From an uncultured Bacilli bacterium (GTDB taxonomy: Bacteria; Bacillota_I; Bacilli_A; RF39; UBA660): a stretch of 64,000 bases of DNA. The notes under the pieces were generated by a model, which worked only from the letters and a program-made list of their open reading frames with translations, was not told the origin of the DNA and searched no databases. The stretch lies in the NCBI GenBank assembly GCA_947628235.1, contig CANQZC010000008.1, positions 1-64,000 of the forward strand, read 5' to 3'. Positions within the stretch are counted from its first letter, which is position 1, and each line of letters opens with the position of its first letter. The translations under genes were made by a program, and so were the position numbers. This document shows positions 35,465-43,115 of the stretch, one piece after another.

Positions 35465-35465
35465 G

Positions 35466-35474
35466 TGTTATAAT
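35466..35474 (+). promoter_or_regulatory. Extended -10 promoter abutting the terminator
   Basis: TG-T-TATAAT begins two bases after the terminator T-run and precedes the 35500 start by 25 bases. Confidence 0.7.
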
Positions 35475-35499
35475 AAATCTATAAGATAGGAGGAATACA

Positions 35500-36450
35500 A
35501 TGTATCCAAATAATATGAATTCTATGAACTCCATGAACTCTATGAATTCCATGAATAGAAATGGGAATATCCCACCTAGAAATGAAACTCCTGTAGAAAA
35601 ACCAAAAGCAAAAGGAATCCCCGTCGTAGTTCTTCTTCTTTGCTCTCTTATTTTCTTAGGAGTAGGAGTGATTGTTGGTAAGTTTGTTTTAGGTGCTTCT
35701 AATGGTGGTAGTCAAAAAGAAGCTGAAACTTGTGAGACAGAATCTGAAGAAAGTGATTATTATTCTATTATGACAGAAGAGATTAAAGACTGTTCTCATA
35801 GTACTTCTCTTTATTATGAAGGGGAAGGAAAAAATGTCTATCTATACTGTCTAGATAGTATTTCTTTAAAAGATAATGGAAAGCAAATGTCTTTAAAAGA
35901 CTTTATTGATCGAAATGGAAAAGATATTGATAAATCTATTGATACTTTAGCAAGTTTTGATAAATTATGGGATGCTTCTGTTGATTCTTTAGATGATGGG
36001 GGAACGACCATTTATAAAGATACGGGAGGAACGAAAGTAACGAATCATGGACTTACTTTAATTCGTTGTCATAATTTACAAGGAGGCGAAGATATCTATC
36101 TTGGACCTTATCAAATGAAGTATAAGGAGTTCTATTGTAATCCAACCGTTCAAGAAAATAAATACTTTATTAAAACATACCGTATTTTATTCCAAGAAGA
36201 TAGTCTAGATAAACAATCTGTTTATTTAACCCTTCGAAAATATCAAGAAGATGAAATTCAGACTGTCAAAGTATCTAAGAAGATTGCAGACCGTGTAATG
36301 GTAGGAAGTAACTATGAATTTACTTTTGAATATCGTGATAAATATATCGATGATAATAGCATTTCTTCGGTATTTACGAATGCCACTTTAATTTCTATGT
36401 CAAAAACAGATAAAGAAGGTTCTAATCAAATTCAAGAAAATGCAGAATAG
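35500..36450 (+). CDS. Single-span membrane protein with MNS-repeat N-terminus
   Basis: A 316-residue protein. The N-terminus is a cytoplasmic tail of repeated Met-Asn-Ser units, then a Pro/Lys spacer, one hydrophobic helix at about residues 43-65 and an acidic extracellular domain of ~240 residues with several cysteines. The domain is predicted to be beta-rich (alternating polar and hydrophobic residues), but I do not recognise it. The gene is monocistronic, with its own extended -10 promoter and a terminator that includes the stop codon. Confidence 0.75.
   Translation: MYPNNMNSMNSMNSMNSMNRNGNIPPRNETPVEKPKAKGIPVVVLLLCSLIFLGVGVIVGKFVLGASNGGSQKEAETCETESEESDYYSIMTEEIKDCSHSTSLYYEGEGKNVYLYCLDSISLKDNGKQMSLKDFIDRNGKDIDKSIDTLASFDKLWDASVDSLDDGGTTIYKDTGGTKVTNHGLTLIRCHNLQGGEDIYLGPYQMKYKEFYCNPTVQENKYFIKTYRILFQEDSLDKQSVYLTLRKYQEDEIQTVKVSKKIADRVMVGSNYEFTFEYRDKYIDDNSISSVFTNATLISMSKTDKEGSNQIQENAE
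35515..35556 (+). repeat. 9-bp tandem repeat encoding Met-Asn-Ser
   Basis: Four full ATG-AAY-TCY units and a partial fifth, in frame. A 9-bp unit is prone to slippage and keeps the frame when the number changes. Confidence 0.85.
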
Positions 36451-36470
36451 AGAATATCTCTATTCTTTTT
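36445..36470 (+). terminator. Terminator containing the stop codon of the 35500 gene
   Basis: GAATAGAGA (36445-36453) pairs with TCTCTATTC (36457-36465), then TTTTT. The TAG stop (36448-36450) is in the 5' arm. Confidence 0.85.
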
Positions 36471-36473
36471 CTA

Positions 36474-36531
36474 TTGACAATTGAATAGATATTCAACTAT
36501 AATAGTAATATATAATTGAATAATTGTTCAA
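36474..36531 (+). promoter_or_regulatory. cadC-cadA promoter with two ArsR-type operators
   Basis: TTGACA (36474-36479), 18 bases, TATAAT (36498-36503). Operator 1 is TTGAATA-GA-TATTCAA (36481-36496), a perfect inverted repeat in the spacer. Operator 2 is TTGAATA-AT-TGTTCAA (36516-36531), just after the expected start of transcription. The layout fits metal-released repression by the ArsR/SmtB family protein encoded next. Confidence 0.82.
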
Positions 36532-36547
36532 CCGAAGGAGAATACTT

Positions 36548-36937
36548 ATGGCGAAAAAAGAATTTGTCTGTGATTGTAATATGATTCATGAAGAATCCGT
36601 CTATCAAGCGAAAAAGAAAATGCCCAAAGAAGAAATTTTTGATAAGGTAGCTATTTTCTTTAAGTTGTTAGGGGATCAAACGAGAGTTAAAATTTTATTC
36701 GCATTAGATCAACATGAAATGTGTGTCTGTGATTTAGCCAATACTCTTTCTATGACGAAGTCTTCTATTTCTCATCAACTTAGCCATTTACGAAAAGAAG
36801 AAATTGTCAAATGTCGAAAAGAGGGAAAAGAGGTTTATTACACCTTAGATGATGAGCATGTTAGAAAAGTTTTTGAAATTGCTTTAGAGCATATTCAACA
36901 TAAAAAGGAGGAAAAAAATGAAAAAACAAGGGATTAA
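36548..36937 (+). CDS. cadC: ArsR/SmtB-family metal sensor, CadC-like
   Basis: A ~129-residue winged-helix repressor. The N-terminal CDCN cysteines and the helix motif MCVCDLA form the thiolate-rich alpha3N/alpha3 site known from CadC, which senses Cd(II), Pb(II) and Zn(II). The recognition helix is SMTKSSISHQLSHLRK and the wing is KCRKEGKEVYYTL. ATG 36548 with GAAGGAG is preferred over TTG 36524, which lies inside operator 2. It overlaps cadA by 20 bases and very likely represses the operon through the two upstream operators. Confidence 0.93.
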   Translation: MAKKEFVCDCNMIHEESVYQAKKKMPKEEIFDKVAIFFKLLGDQTRVKILFALDQHEMCVCDLANTLSMTKSSISHQLSHLRKEEIVKCRKEGKEVYYTLDDEHVRKVFEIALEHIQHKKEEKNEKTRD

Positions 36938-38744
36938 AATTCTTGCTAGTTTTGTCTTCTTCCTTCTTGGTTTCTTTTTAAAAATGCCATTGGAAAAGAC
37001 ATGTTGTTTCTTTCTTGCTTATGTGATTGTTGGTTTTTCTGTTCTTACCAAAGCCATTCACAATTTTAGTGAAGGAGAAATTTTTGATGAGAACTTTTTA
37101 ATGACCATCGCTACTATTGGGGCCTTTATCATTGGTCAATATCCAGAAGGCGTAGCAGTGATGTTGTTTTATCAAGTAGGAGAACTCTTCCAAGAACTAG
37201 CCGTTCAAAAATCTAGAAAGTCTATCGCGTCTTTAATGAAATTAAAACCGGATATCGCGTATCTAGAGGTCGATGGAAAGGTGAAAAAGGTATCTCCAGA
37301 AGAAGTAAAAGTAGGGGATATTTTAGTTGTGAAACCAGGCGAAAAAGTTCCTTTAGATGGAAAAGTAATGGGGGGAGAAACTTTCTTAAATACCGTTCAT
37401 TTAACAGGAGAATCTGTTCCTCGTAAAGTAGAAGTAGGAGATATGGTACTAAGTGGTACTATCAATACCGAAAGTGTCATTCGTATTCGGGTTACGAAAC
37501 CATTAGAAGAGTCTACTGTTCAAAAAATTTTAGATTTAGTAGAACATGCGAATAGTAAAAAATCTACTCCAGAGACTTTTATTCGTAAGTTTTCTAGGTA
37601 CTATACCCCAATCGTTGTTACGCTTGCTCTTCTTCTTTCTTTTTTACCACCCATTATCTATGGAACTTCCTTTACTCCTTGGATTTATCGGGCTCTTTCA
37701 TTTCTAGTTGTTTCTTGTCCATGCGCTCTAGTAATTTCTGTTCCCCTTAGTTTCTTTGGAGGAATTGGAGCAGCTTCAATGGATGGAATTTTAATCAAAG
37801 GAAGTCAGGCTTTAGAACAATTGAAAGAAGTAACAACTGTTGTCTTTGATAAGACAGGAACTTTAACGGAAGGAGTTTTTGAAGTTCAAAAGATAACTCC
37901 TAAGGGAGTTTCTAAAGAAGAACTATTAAAACTAGCTGCTTATGCGGAAGCTTATTCTAATCATCCTATCGCGAAATCTTTAAAACAAGCTTATGGTAAA
38001 GAAATTGATGAAAAATATGTCAAAGAAATCAAAGAAGCATCTGGAATGGGTTTAAAAGCGTTAGTAGATGGGAAAAATGTTCTAGTTGGCAACGAGAAAT
38101 GGATGAGAGAAAATCATATTGATTATGAACAGGAAGAAGAGGTAGGAACAACTATCTATGTAGCAGTAGATTTAGAATACTGTGGATCAATCTTTATTTC
38201 CGACAAGATAAAAGAAGATTCTTATCATGCGATTCCATCTCTTCGAAAAGAGGGAATCAATGAAATTGTTGTTTTGACAGGAGATCAACAAGAAATTACC
38301 GCTTCTGTCTGTCAAAAGTTGGGAATCTCTAAATATTATGCGGAACTTTTGCCAAATGATAAAGTGGAAAAATTAGAATATATTAAAGAGAAGAAAAAAG
38401 CAGATGAAAAAGTATTATTCGTCGGAGATGGTATGAATGATGCTCCAGTACTAGCGCTTTCTGATATTGGTGTAGCGATGGGTGGTTTAGGAAGTGATGC
38501 TGCTCTAGAATCTGCGGATATTGTCATTATGACAGATGAACCTTCTAAGGTGGCAAAAGTAAAACAAATTAGTCGAAAAACGCTACGAATCGTTAAAGAA
38601 AATATTCTTTTTGCGCTTTTCATTAAAATTCTGATTTTATTGGGAAGTGCTTTAGGAATCACAACGATGTGGTTTTCGGTATTTGGGGATGTTGGTGTGA
38701 CAATTCTTTGTGTATTTAATGCTTTAAGAGCATTTCGGAGGTAG
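36918..38744 (+). CDS. cadA: Zn/Cd/Pb-exporting P1B-type ATPase CadA-like
   Basis: A 608-residue efflux pump. The membrane CPC is at 267-269 (VVSCPCALVISVPLSFF), the phosphorylated D311 is in DKTGTLTEG, HP is in AYSNHPIAKSL and the hinge is GDGMNDAPVLA. The C-terminal helix has the conserved FGDVGVTILCVFNALR expected for the Zn/Cd class. It lacks the N-terminal HMA metal-binding domain seen in most CadA proteins, which are ~700 residues, so it is a short form. A strong AAGGAGG precedes the ATG. Cotranscribed with cadC. Confidence 0.94.
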   Translation: MKKQGIKILASFVFFLLGFFLKMPLEKTCCFFLAYVIVGFSVLTKAIHNFSEGEIFDENFLMTIATIGAFIIGQYPEGVAVMLFYQVGELFQELAVQKSRKSIASLMKLKPDIAYLEVDGKVKKVSPEEVKVGDILVVKPGEKVPLDGKVMGGETFLNTVHLTGESVPRKVEVGDMVLSGTINTESVIRIRVTKPLEESTVQKILDLVEHANSKKSTPETFIRKFSRYYTPIVVTLALLLSFLPPIIYGTSFTPWIYRALSFLVVSCPCALVISVPLSFFGGIGAASMDGILIKGSQALEQLKEVTTVVFDKTGTLTEGVFEVQKITPKGVSKEELLKLAAYAEAYSNHPIAKSLKQAYGKEIDEKYVKEIKEASGMGLKALVDGKNVLVGNEKWMRENHIDYEQEEEVGTTIYVAVDLEYCGSIFISDKIKEDSYHAIPSLRKEGINEIVVLTGDQQEITASVCQKLGISKYYAELLPNDKVEKLEYIKEKKKADEKVLFVGDGMNDAPVLALSDIGVAMGGLGSDAALESADIVIMTDEPSKVAKVKQISRKTLRIVKENILFALFIKILILLGSALGITTMWFSVFGDVGVTILCVFNALRAFRR

Positions 38745-38745
38745 T

Positions 38746-39873
38746 ATGAAAAATTTTTATCAAAATCATCGTGTTTTATTTGTTCTTCTTTGTATGATAA
38801 CAGTTCTTTTGGTTCTTCTTCTTTTAGGATTCCTTTTCTTACATTTTTGGCCTGCTTTTGGTGGAACTCCTTCAAAGAAGGATAAAGCAAACTACGCTTC
38901 TAGGACAGAATATTATCAAGACGGAAAGTTTTTACCATACGAAGAAATTCACATCATGGGAGATAGTGCTTTTACCAATGACTTTCTTTCTACGAAAAAG
39001 ACAAAGCCACAAGAAAAGTTACCGACTGTAACACCGACTTGGGAAAAAGAACCATCCAAAGAAGATTTCACTATCACTTGGTTAGGACATTCTACCTTAC
39101 TTATTCAAATCGAAGGATTAAATATTTTAGTAGACCCTATCTTTAGTGAAGTAGCGTCTCCAGTTTCTTTTATAGGACCAAAAAGATTTACGGATGTTCC
39201 TGTTTCTATCGACGATTTACCAGTTATCGATATTGTTTTAATTACGCATGATCACTATGACCATTTAGATTATGAAACGATTCGCAAACTAGATAAGAAA
39301 GTAAGACAGTATGTCGTTCCTTTAGGGGTTGAAAAACACTTAGAAAGATGGAAAGTAAAGAAAGAAAAAATTACCAATATGGCATGGTGGGAAGAGATTA
39401 CTATATCTGATTTAGTCATTGGATGTACACCTGCCAAACACTATTCACAAAGAGGTCTATTTGATAGAAATCAAACGATGGTAGCTTCTTATGTATTAAA
39501 AGGAACGAAATATCAAATCTATGAAAGTGGAGATACGGGATTTGGAAATCATTTTCAAGAGATTTATCAGAAATATGGCGATTTTGATTTGGTATTGATG
39601 GATAGTGGACAATATAACAGTGCTTGGCATGATATTCATATGACACCAGAAGAATCTGTAGAAGCTAGTAAAATTTTAAATGCGAAAGTAGCCATGCCAA
39701 TTCATTGGGGCAGTTTTGCTTTATCGATTCATCCTTGGGATGATCCAGCAGAAGCCTTTACGACTCATGCCGAAAGAGAAAAATTAGAGACAGTAACACC
39801 ACGGATTGGGGAGACCTTCTCTTTCGAAGAATATTCTAATTACCAAGAAAAATGGTGGCGAGACATTTCCTAG
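38746..39873 (+). CDS. Membrane-anchored metallo-beta-lactamase-fold hydrolase (NAPE-PLD/UlaG-like)
   Basis: A 375-residue protein with an N-terminal membrane anchor (residues ~9-35) and a metallo-hydrolase domain. The metal motif is LITHDHYDHLDY, preceded by WLGHSTLLIQIEGLNILVDPIF, and followed by YESGDTGFG, LMDSGQYN and MPIHWGSFALS. This set is typical of the NAPE-PLD-like branch, whose eukaryotic member cleaves N-acyl phosphatidylethanolamine; bacterial members are poorly known. It begins 1 base after the cadA stop and may be in the same operon. Outside-facing catalysis is likely but topology was not tested. Confidence 0.87.
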   Translation: MKNFYQNHRVLFVLLCMITVLLVLLLLGFLFLHFWPAFGGTPSKKDKANYASRTEYYQDGKFLPYEEIHIMGDSAFTNDFLSTKKTKPQEKLPTVTPTWEKEPSKEDFTITWLGHSTLLIQIEGLNILVDPIFSEVASPVSFIGPKRFTDVPVSIDDLPVIDIVLITHDHYDHLDYETIRKLDKKVRQYVVPLGVEKHLERWKVKKEKITNMAWWEEITISDLVIGCTPAKHYSQRGLFDRNQTMVASYVLKGTKYQIYESGDTGFGNHFQEIYQKYGDFDLVLMDSGQYNSAWHDIHMTPEESVEASKILNAKVAMPIHWGSFALSIHPWDDPAEAFTTHAEREKLETVTPRIGETFSFEEYSNYQEKWWRDIS

Positions 39874-39889
39874 ACAGAAATGTCTTTTT
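39861..39889 (+). terminator. Terminator enclosing the metallohydrolase stop codon
   Basis: AGACATTTC (39861-39869) pairs with GAAATGTCT (39877-39885), then TTTT. TAG (39871-39873) is in the loop. Confidence 0.82.
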
Positions 39890-39890
39890 A

Positions 39891-39899
39891 TGTTATGAT
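39891..39899 (+). promoter_or_regulatory. Extended -10 promoter directly after the terminator
   Basis: TG-T-TATGAT, separated from the T-run by one base, 20 bases before the GTG start. Confidence 0.55.
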
Positions 39900-39919
39900 A
39901 ACAGGGATGGAGGGATTCC

Positions 39920-41158
39920 GTGAGAGTAAGAAAACTAGATAATACAGCAAAAATTTTTTCTTTAGACAGCAAAAAAAATAATAATCTTTATCGCATGACT
40001 GTCACTTTGACAGAACCTGTTGATCCCAGACTTTTAAAGAAGTCTGTTATTTTAGCGTTAGACTATTATCCTAGTTATAAAGTAAGAAAAAGTTTAGGGT
40101 TCTTTTGGAATGCTTTTAGCAAAAATGAAAGAAATCCTATCGTCGAACAAAAAACGATTCATCCAGGAAAAAAGATTTGGTTTCATCGTAGTAACGATTA
40201 TCTTTTTAAAGTGACTTTTTTTGAAAACCAAATTAATTTAGATGTCATTCATGTTCTTACGGATGGTGGGGGAGCTTTTATCTTTTTAAAGGCAATTCTC
40301 TATTTTTATCTCAGTGAAAAATATCAGTTAAAAAATCCTATCTTAAAACAGATTCCTAAACTTTCTAGTGAAGATCCTTATCAGTCAATCGTAGATTTAG
40401 AAAAGAAAACAGCACCTTCTTCATCAAAGTCTTATTTGATTAAAAAAGAGACGGCTTTTCTTCATAATTTTAAAACGAAATATCAGATGAAAATTGCGGA
40501 TTTAAAAAAGGTGTGTAAAAAGAAAAAAGTATCTATTACAGAATACTTAACAGCGCTTTATATTTTTTCTATTTATCAAACCATTTATGATAAAAAGAAA
40601 AATCGTGATATTAAGATTACGATTCCTATCGATTTAAGAAAGTATTATCCGGAAGAAGTGTTTACTAACTTTTTTACTTGTATGGTCATTGAAGGAAAAA
40701 TCTTAGAATGTGAAAAAGTGACTTTTAATAACCTTTTAAAAGAAGTGAAAAAACAATTTGAAGAGAGACTAACCAAAGAACAAATTGATGCCTATGTAGC
40801 GCGTGATGTTCGTCTTGGCAATAATCTTGCTATTTCGTTTGTTCCTCTTGGCATTAAGAAATTATTTATGCGTTTTTTAGGTACTTATGTTAGTCAAAGT
40901 ACGACTTCAACACTTTCTAATTTAGGACAAATTACTTTAGAAGAACCATTTTCTTCCTATGTAGAAGATATTCATACTTCCGTCAATCCAGGAAGAACGC
41001 AGAAGGTAAAGTGTACGATTACTTCTTATCAAGATAATTTAACGATTGTATTAAATTCTAATCTTGCTTGTCACCAGATGGAACAGGAGTTTTATCGTCT
41101 TTTAAAGAAACAAATTAAGAATCTTTCTTTCGAAAGTGACATATTAAAAAACCAGTAA
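39920..41158 (+). CDS. CoA-dependent acyltransferase / alcohol acetyltransferase-like protein
   Basis: A 412-residue protein of the chloramphenicol-acetyltransferase-like (condensation) superfamily. The catalytic HxxxDG is seen as HVLTDGGGAF near residue 113, and the second half has SITEYLTALYIFSIY and IPIDLRKYYP, typical of the AATase-like (DUF1298-like) group. Such enzymes join an acyl-CoA and an alcohol or hydroxy-lipid. The start is GTG with GGAGGG upstream. The neighbour upstream is a lipase-like hydrolase, so lipid-linked chemistry is possible. Substrates unknown. Confidence 0.78.
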   Translation: MRVRKLDNTAKIFSLDSKKNNNLYRMTVTLTEPVDPRLLKKSVILALDYYPSYKVRKSLGFFWNAFSKNERNPIVEQKTIHPGKKIWFHRSNDYLFKVTFFENQINLDVIHVLTDGGGAFIFLKAILYFYLSEKYQLKNPILKQIPKLSSEDPYQSIVDLEKKTAPSSSKSYLIKKETAFLHNFKTKYQMKIADLKKVCKKKKVSITEYLTALYIFSIYQTIYDKKKNRDIKITIPIDLRKYYPEEVFTNFFTCMVIEGKILECEKVTFNNLLKEVKKQFEERLTKEQIDAYVARDVRLGNNLAISFVPLGIKKLFMRFLGTYVSQSTTSTLSNLGQITLEEPFSSYVEDIHTSVNPGRTQKVKCTITSYQDNLTIVLNSNLACHQMEQEFYRLLKKQIKNLSFESDILKNQ

Positions 41159-41169
41159 TTACTGGTTTT
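41148..41169. terminator. Palindromic bidirectional terminator formed by two converging gene ends
   Basis: AAAACCAGTAA (41148-41158) and TTACTGGTTTT (41159-41169) form a perfect 22-bp palindrome. The TAA of the plus-strand acyltransferase (41156-41158) and the TAA of the minus-strand PurA-like gene (41159-41161) sit back to back at its centre. Confidence 0.85.
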
Positions 41170-42322
41170 CTTTTTGTAACATTTTAACATAAGGTTTGCG
41201 GTTAATATAGTGTTGATAATCAGGACCTGTTCCTAAAGTCATAATAGGAACTCCTAATTCACTTTCTAACCACGCTAAATATTCTTTCCGATATTTATCA
41301 AAATAAATTTTTCCATAGCCATTATAAACACCATGAATATTTTGATAATCACTATCTAATTGTTCAAAGAAATTGAGATAAATTTCTGTTGGATGACATC
41401 GTAAGACCGTTCTTTTTAAGTGATTGATATCGATATCAAAAATTCTTCTTTTCTTTTTAGTAACCGTTGTATATTCTGTTAAATCAGGAGCAATATCACC
41501 ATATTCTTCAATATCTTCTTCAGTAATGACGGTAGGATATTGTCCTAAATAAGCGCCTACATTAATCTGATTCCAAGAAAGTTCGATGGAATTTCCATAA
41601 TTGCCACTAAAGATAGTAGAACCATCATAAATTTCATTACTGATTCGAATCGGAAAAGGGCGAATGACCATAATGACTTCTTTTAAGTAAAAAGCAGAAA
41701 TACCAGCATCCGCTAACATCTGTTCTACGCAGACTTCTCTAGAAGTCGTATGAGGATAGTGACCACTATGATTCATATCTAAGTCATATCCTTGCGCTCC
41801 TTCTAGTAAGATTCTTTTCGCACTCTTTAAATAAGAATATAATTTTTGATAGTAGTCTGGATCGGCTTTGATGCCTTTCCACTCTTTAAAAAACTTCGTT
41901 TCTGGACTTCTCATCATCTTTTCTGTTTGACAAGCACATCCTCCTTTAAAGGTAGACCCAGAAACAATCTCTTTCTTTTCTTTTTCAATATGTTTTGGTT
42001 GAATGATAGGAACGAGTGGGTGGACAATAATTTCTCTTCCTTCTAACAAATCTTTATTATTTTCATACTCCTCTTCTAAGACATCCATATCGATGACAGA
42101 ACCGGGTCCAATAAAGAGTTGTGTATTCGGATTTACTGCCGAAACGGGAATATGACGAAATACTCTTTTTTTCCCATCTTTGACAAAGGTATGACCCGCA
42201 TTTGGCATATTGTTGGTAATCGCTACTTCCACATTTTTTTGAAGAGCGAATTGACCAATTACTTTGCCTTTTCCACAACTTCCTGCTTGACCATCCACAA
42301 TCGCATAAACATTTCTTCGCAT
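41159..42322 (-). CDS. Divergent adenylosuccinate synthetase-like enzyme (PurA/PurZ superfamily)
   Basis: A 387-residue GTP-dependent ligase-like protein. The P-loop region reads AIVDGQAGSCGKGK, where PurA has GQWGDEGKGK; the catalytic Asp (E. coli D13) is Ser15. The histidine partner is kept in MPNAGHTF (H44). Also seen are IGPGSVIDMD, LLEGAQGYDLDMNHSGHYPHTTSR and the substrate loop TEYTTVTKKKRRI. The same Asp loss is reported for phage PurZ enzymes, which use dGMP and aspartate. The protein is shorter than PurA (~430). Reading from 42409 is longer, but ATG 42322 has AGGGGGAAGAG and the family N-terminus. It may be a paralogue with altered substrate, with true PurA elsewhere. Confidence 0.85.
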   Translation of the reverse strand: MRRNVYAIVDGQAGSCGKGKVIGQFALQKNVEVAITNNMPNAGHTFVKDGKKRVFRHIPVSAVNPNTQLFIGPGSVIDMDVLEEEYENNKDLLEGREIIVHPLVPIIQPKHIEKEKKEIVSGSTFKGGCACQTEKMMRSPETKFFKEWKGIKADPDYYQKLYSYLKSAKRILLEGAQGYDLDMNHSGHYPHTTSREVCVEQMLADAGISAFYLKEVIMVIRPFPIRISNEIYDGSTIFSGNYGNSIELSWNQINVGAYLGQYPTVITEEDIEEYGDIAPDLTEYTTVTKKKRRIFDIDINHLKRTVLRCHPTEIYLNFFEQLDSDYQNIHGVYNGYGKIYFDKYRKEYLAWLESELGVPIMTLGTGPDYQHYINRKPYVKMLQKENQ

Positions 42323-42346
42323 ATCTCTTCCCCCTAATGATTTCTT

Positions 42347-42375
42347 ATTATACAGGAAGTGAAGAAAAGAAACAA
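42347..42375 (-). promoter_or_regulatory. Promoter of the PurA-like gene
   Basis: On the minus strand TTGTTT (42370-42375), 17 bases and TATAAT (42347-42352), ending 25 bases before the start codon. Confidence 0.7.
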
Positions 42376-42421
42376 GAAAAAGTGTAAAGTAACGAAGAAG
42401 GGAGTGCAAAAATAAGAAAAG

Positions 42422-42432
42422 TATGTTATTCT
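42422..42432 (+). promoter_or_regulatory. Weak extended -10 promoter of the 42453 gene
   Basis: TATG-T-TATTCT, 20 bases upstream of the start; divergent from the PurA-like promoter. Confidence 0.45.
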
Positions 42433-42452
42433 TAAAGAAGAGTAGGTGAAAT

Positions 42453-42941
42453 ATGAGAAGAAAGAAAAAAGAATTAGAAATTGATATTGTCTTAGAAGAA
42501 GATTTCTATGAGAAGTACAATCGGGAGAAAGTGTCTAGAGATTTGATATCGTATTTGATGGAAGTAGTGGATCCTTTCGAAGAAGAAAATGTGAAAATAA
42601 TAATTGATAATCAAATTGAAAATGAGAAATGTATTTCGATGATTCGAAAGCAATTAAAAGAAGAATATGATAAATGTTTGAAAGAAAGAAGTCATAACAA
42701 TAAAGTTCAACTCATCTATTGTCTATTAGGAATTTTGATGTTAGCGTTATCTTTTTATGTGACACATGATTCTATTTTTAAAGAGATATTTTTAATTAGT
42801 GGTTGGGTTTTAATTTGGGATATGATTGAGATTGAAATGTTTTCTGATTCAGATAACCGAAGAAAGAGAAGGATTTTAAAAAAACTATATCATTCTCAGA
42901 TTGTTTTGAAAGAAAAAGAAGGAGAGAATAGGGCCTCTTAA
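42453..42941 (+). CDS. Two-helix membrane protein of unknown function
   Basis: A 162-residue protein with a charged cytoplasmic N-terminal ~85 residues, two hydrophobic helices (about 86-105 and 110-128) and a basic C-terminal tail. The N-terminal part has paired acidic/basic helices and the motif VVDPFEEENVKIIIDNQIE. I do not recognise a family by name, though similar small proteins occur widely in Firmicutes. AGGTGAAAT gives a proper start. Single gene. Confidence 0.7.
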   Translation: MRRKKKELEIDIVLEEDFYEKYNREKVSRDLISYLMEVVDPFEEENVKIIIDNQIENEKCISMIRKQLKEEYDKCLKERSHNNKVQLIYCLLGILMLALSFYVTHDSIFKEIFLISGWVLIWDMIEIEMFSDSDNRRKRRILKKLYHSQIVLKEKEGENRAS

Positions 42942-42955
42942 AGTGTCAAGAAAAT

Positions 42956-42987
42956 GGAAAAAGGAAATGTCCTTTTTCCTTTTTTTT
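42956..42987 (+). terminator. Terminator of the 42453 gene
   Basis: GGAAAAAGGA (42956-42965) pairs with TCCTTTTTCC (42970-42979), then eight T. Confidence 0.9.
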
Positions 42988-43061
42988 AGGGCCGTCATCT
43001 TCCTTTTCAAACAGCATATAATAAAGGGAAAAAAATTTTTTCAAAACCATTCGTCTAGTTA

Positions 43062-43090
43062 TTGATTTCAAGTCCTTTGTAAGATATAAT
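43062..43090 (+). promoter_or_regulatory. Promoter of the M60 peptidase-anchor operon
   Basis: TTGATT (43062-43067), 17 bases and TATAAT (43085-43090). The stretch from 42988 to 43061 shows no other clear element. Confidence 0.75.
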
Positions 43091-43115
43091 AAGGATTATA
43101 GAAGGGGGAATTTAT

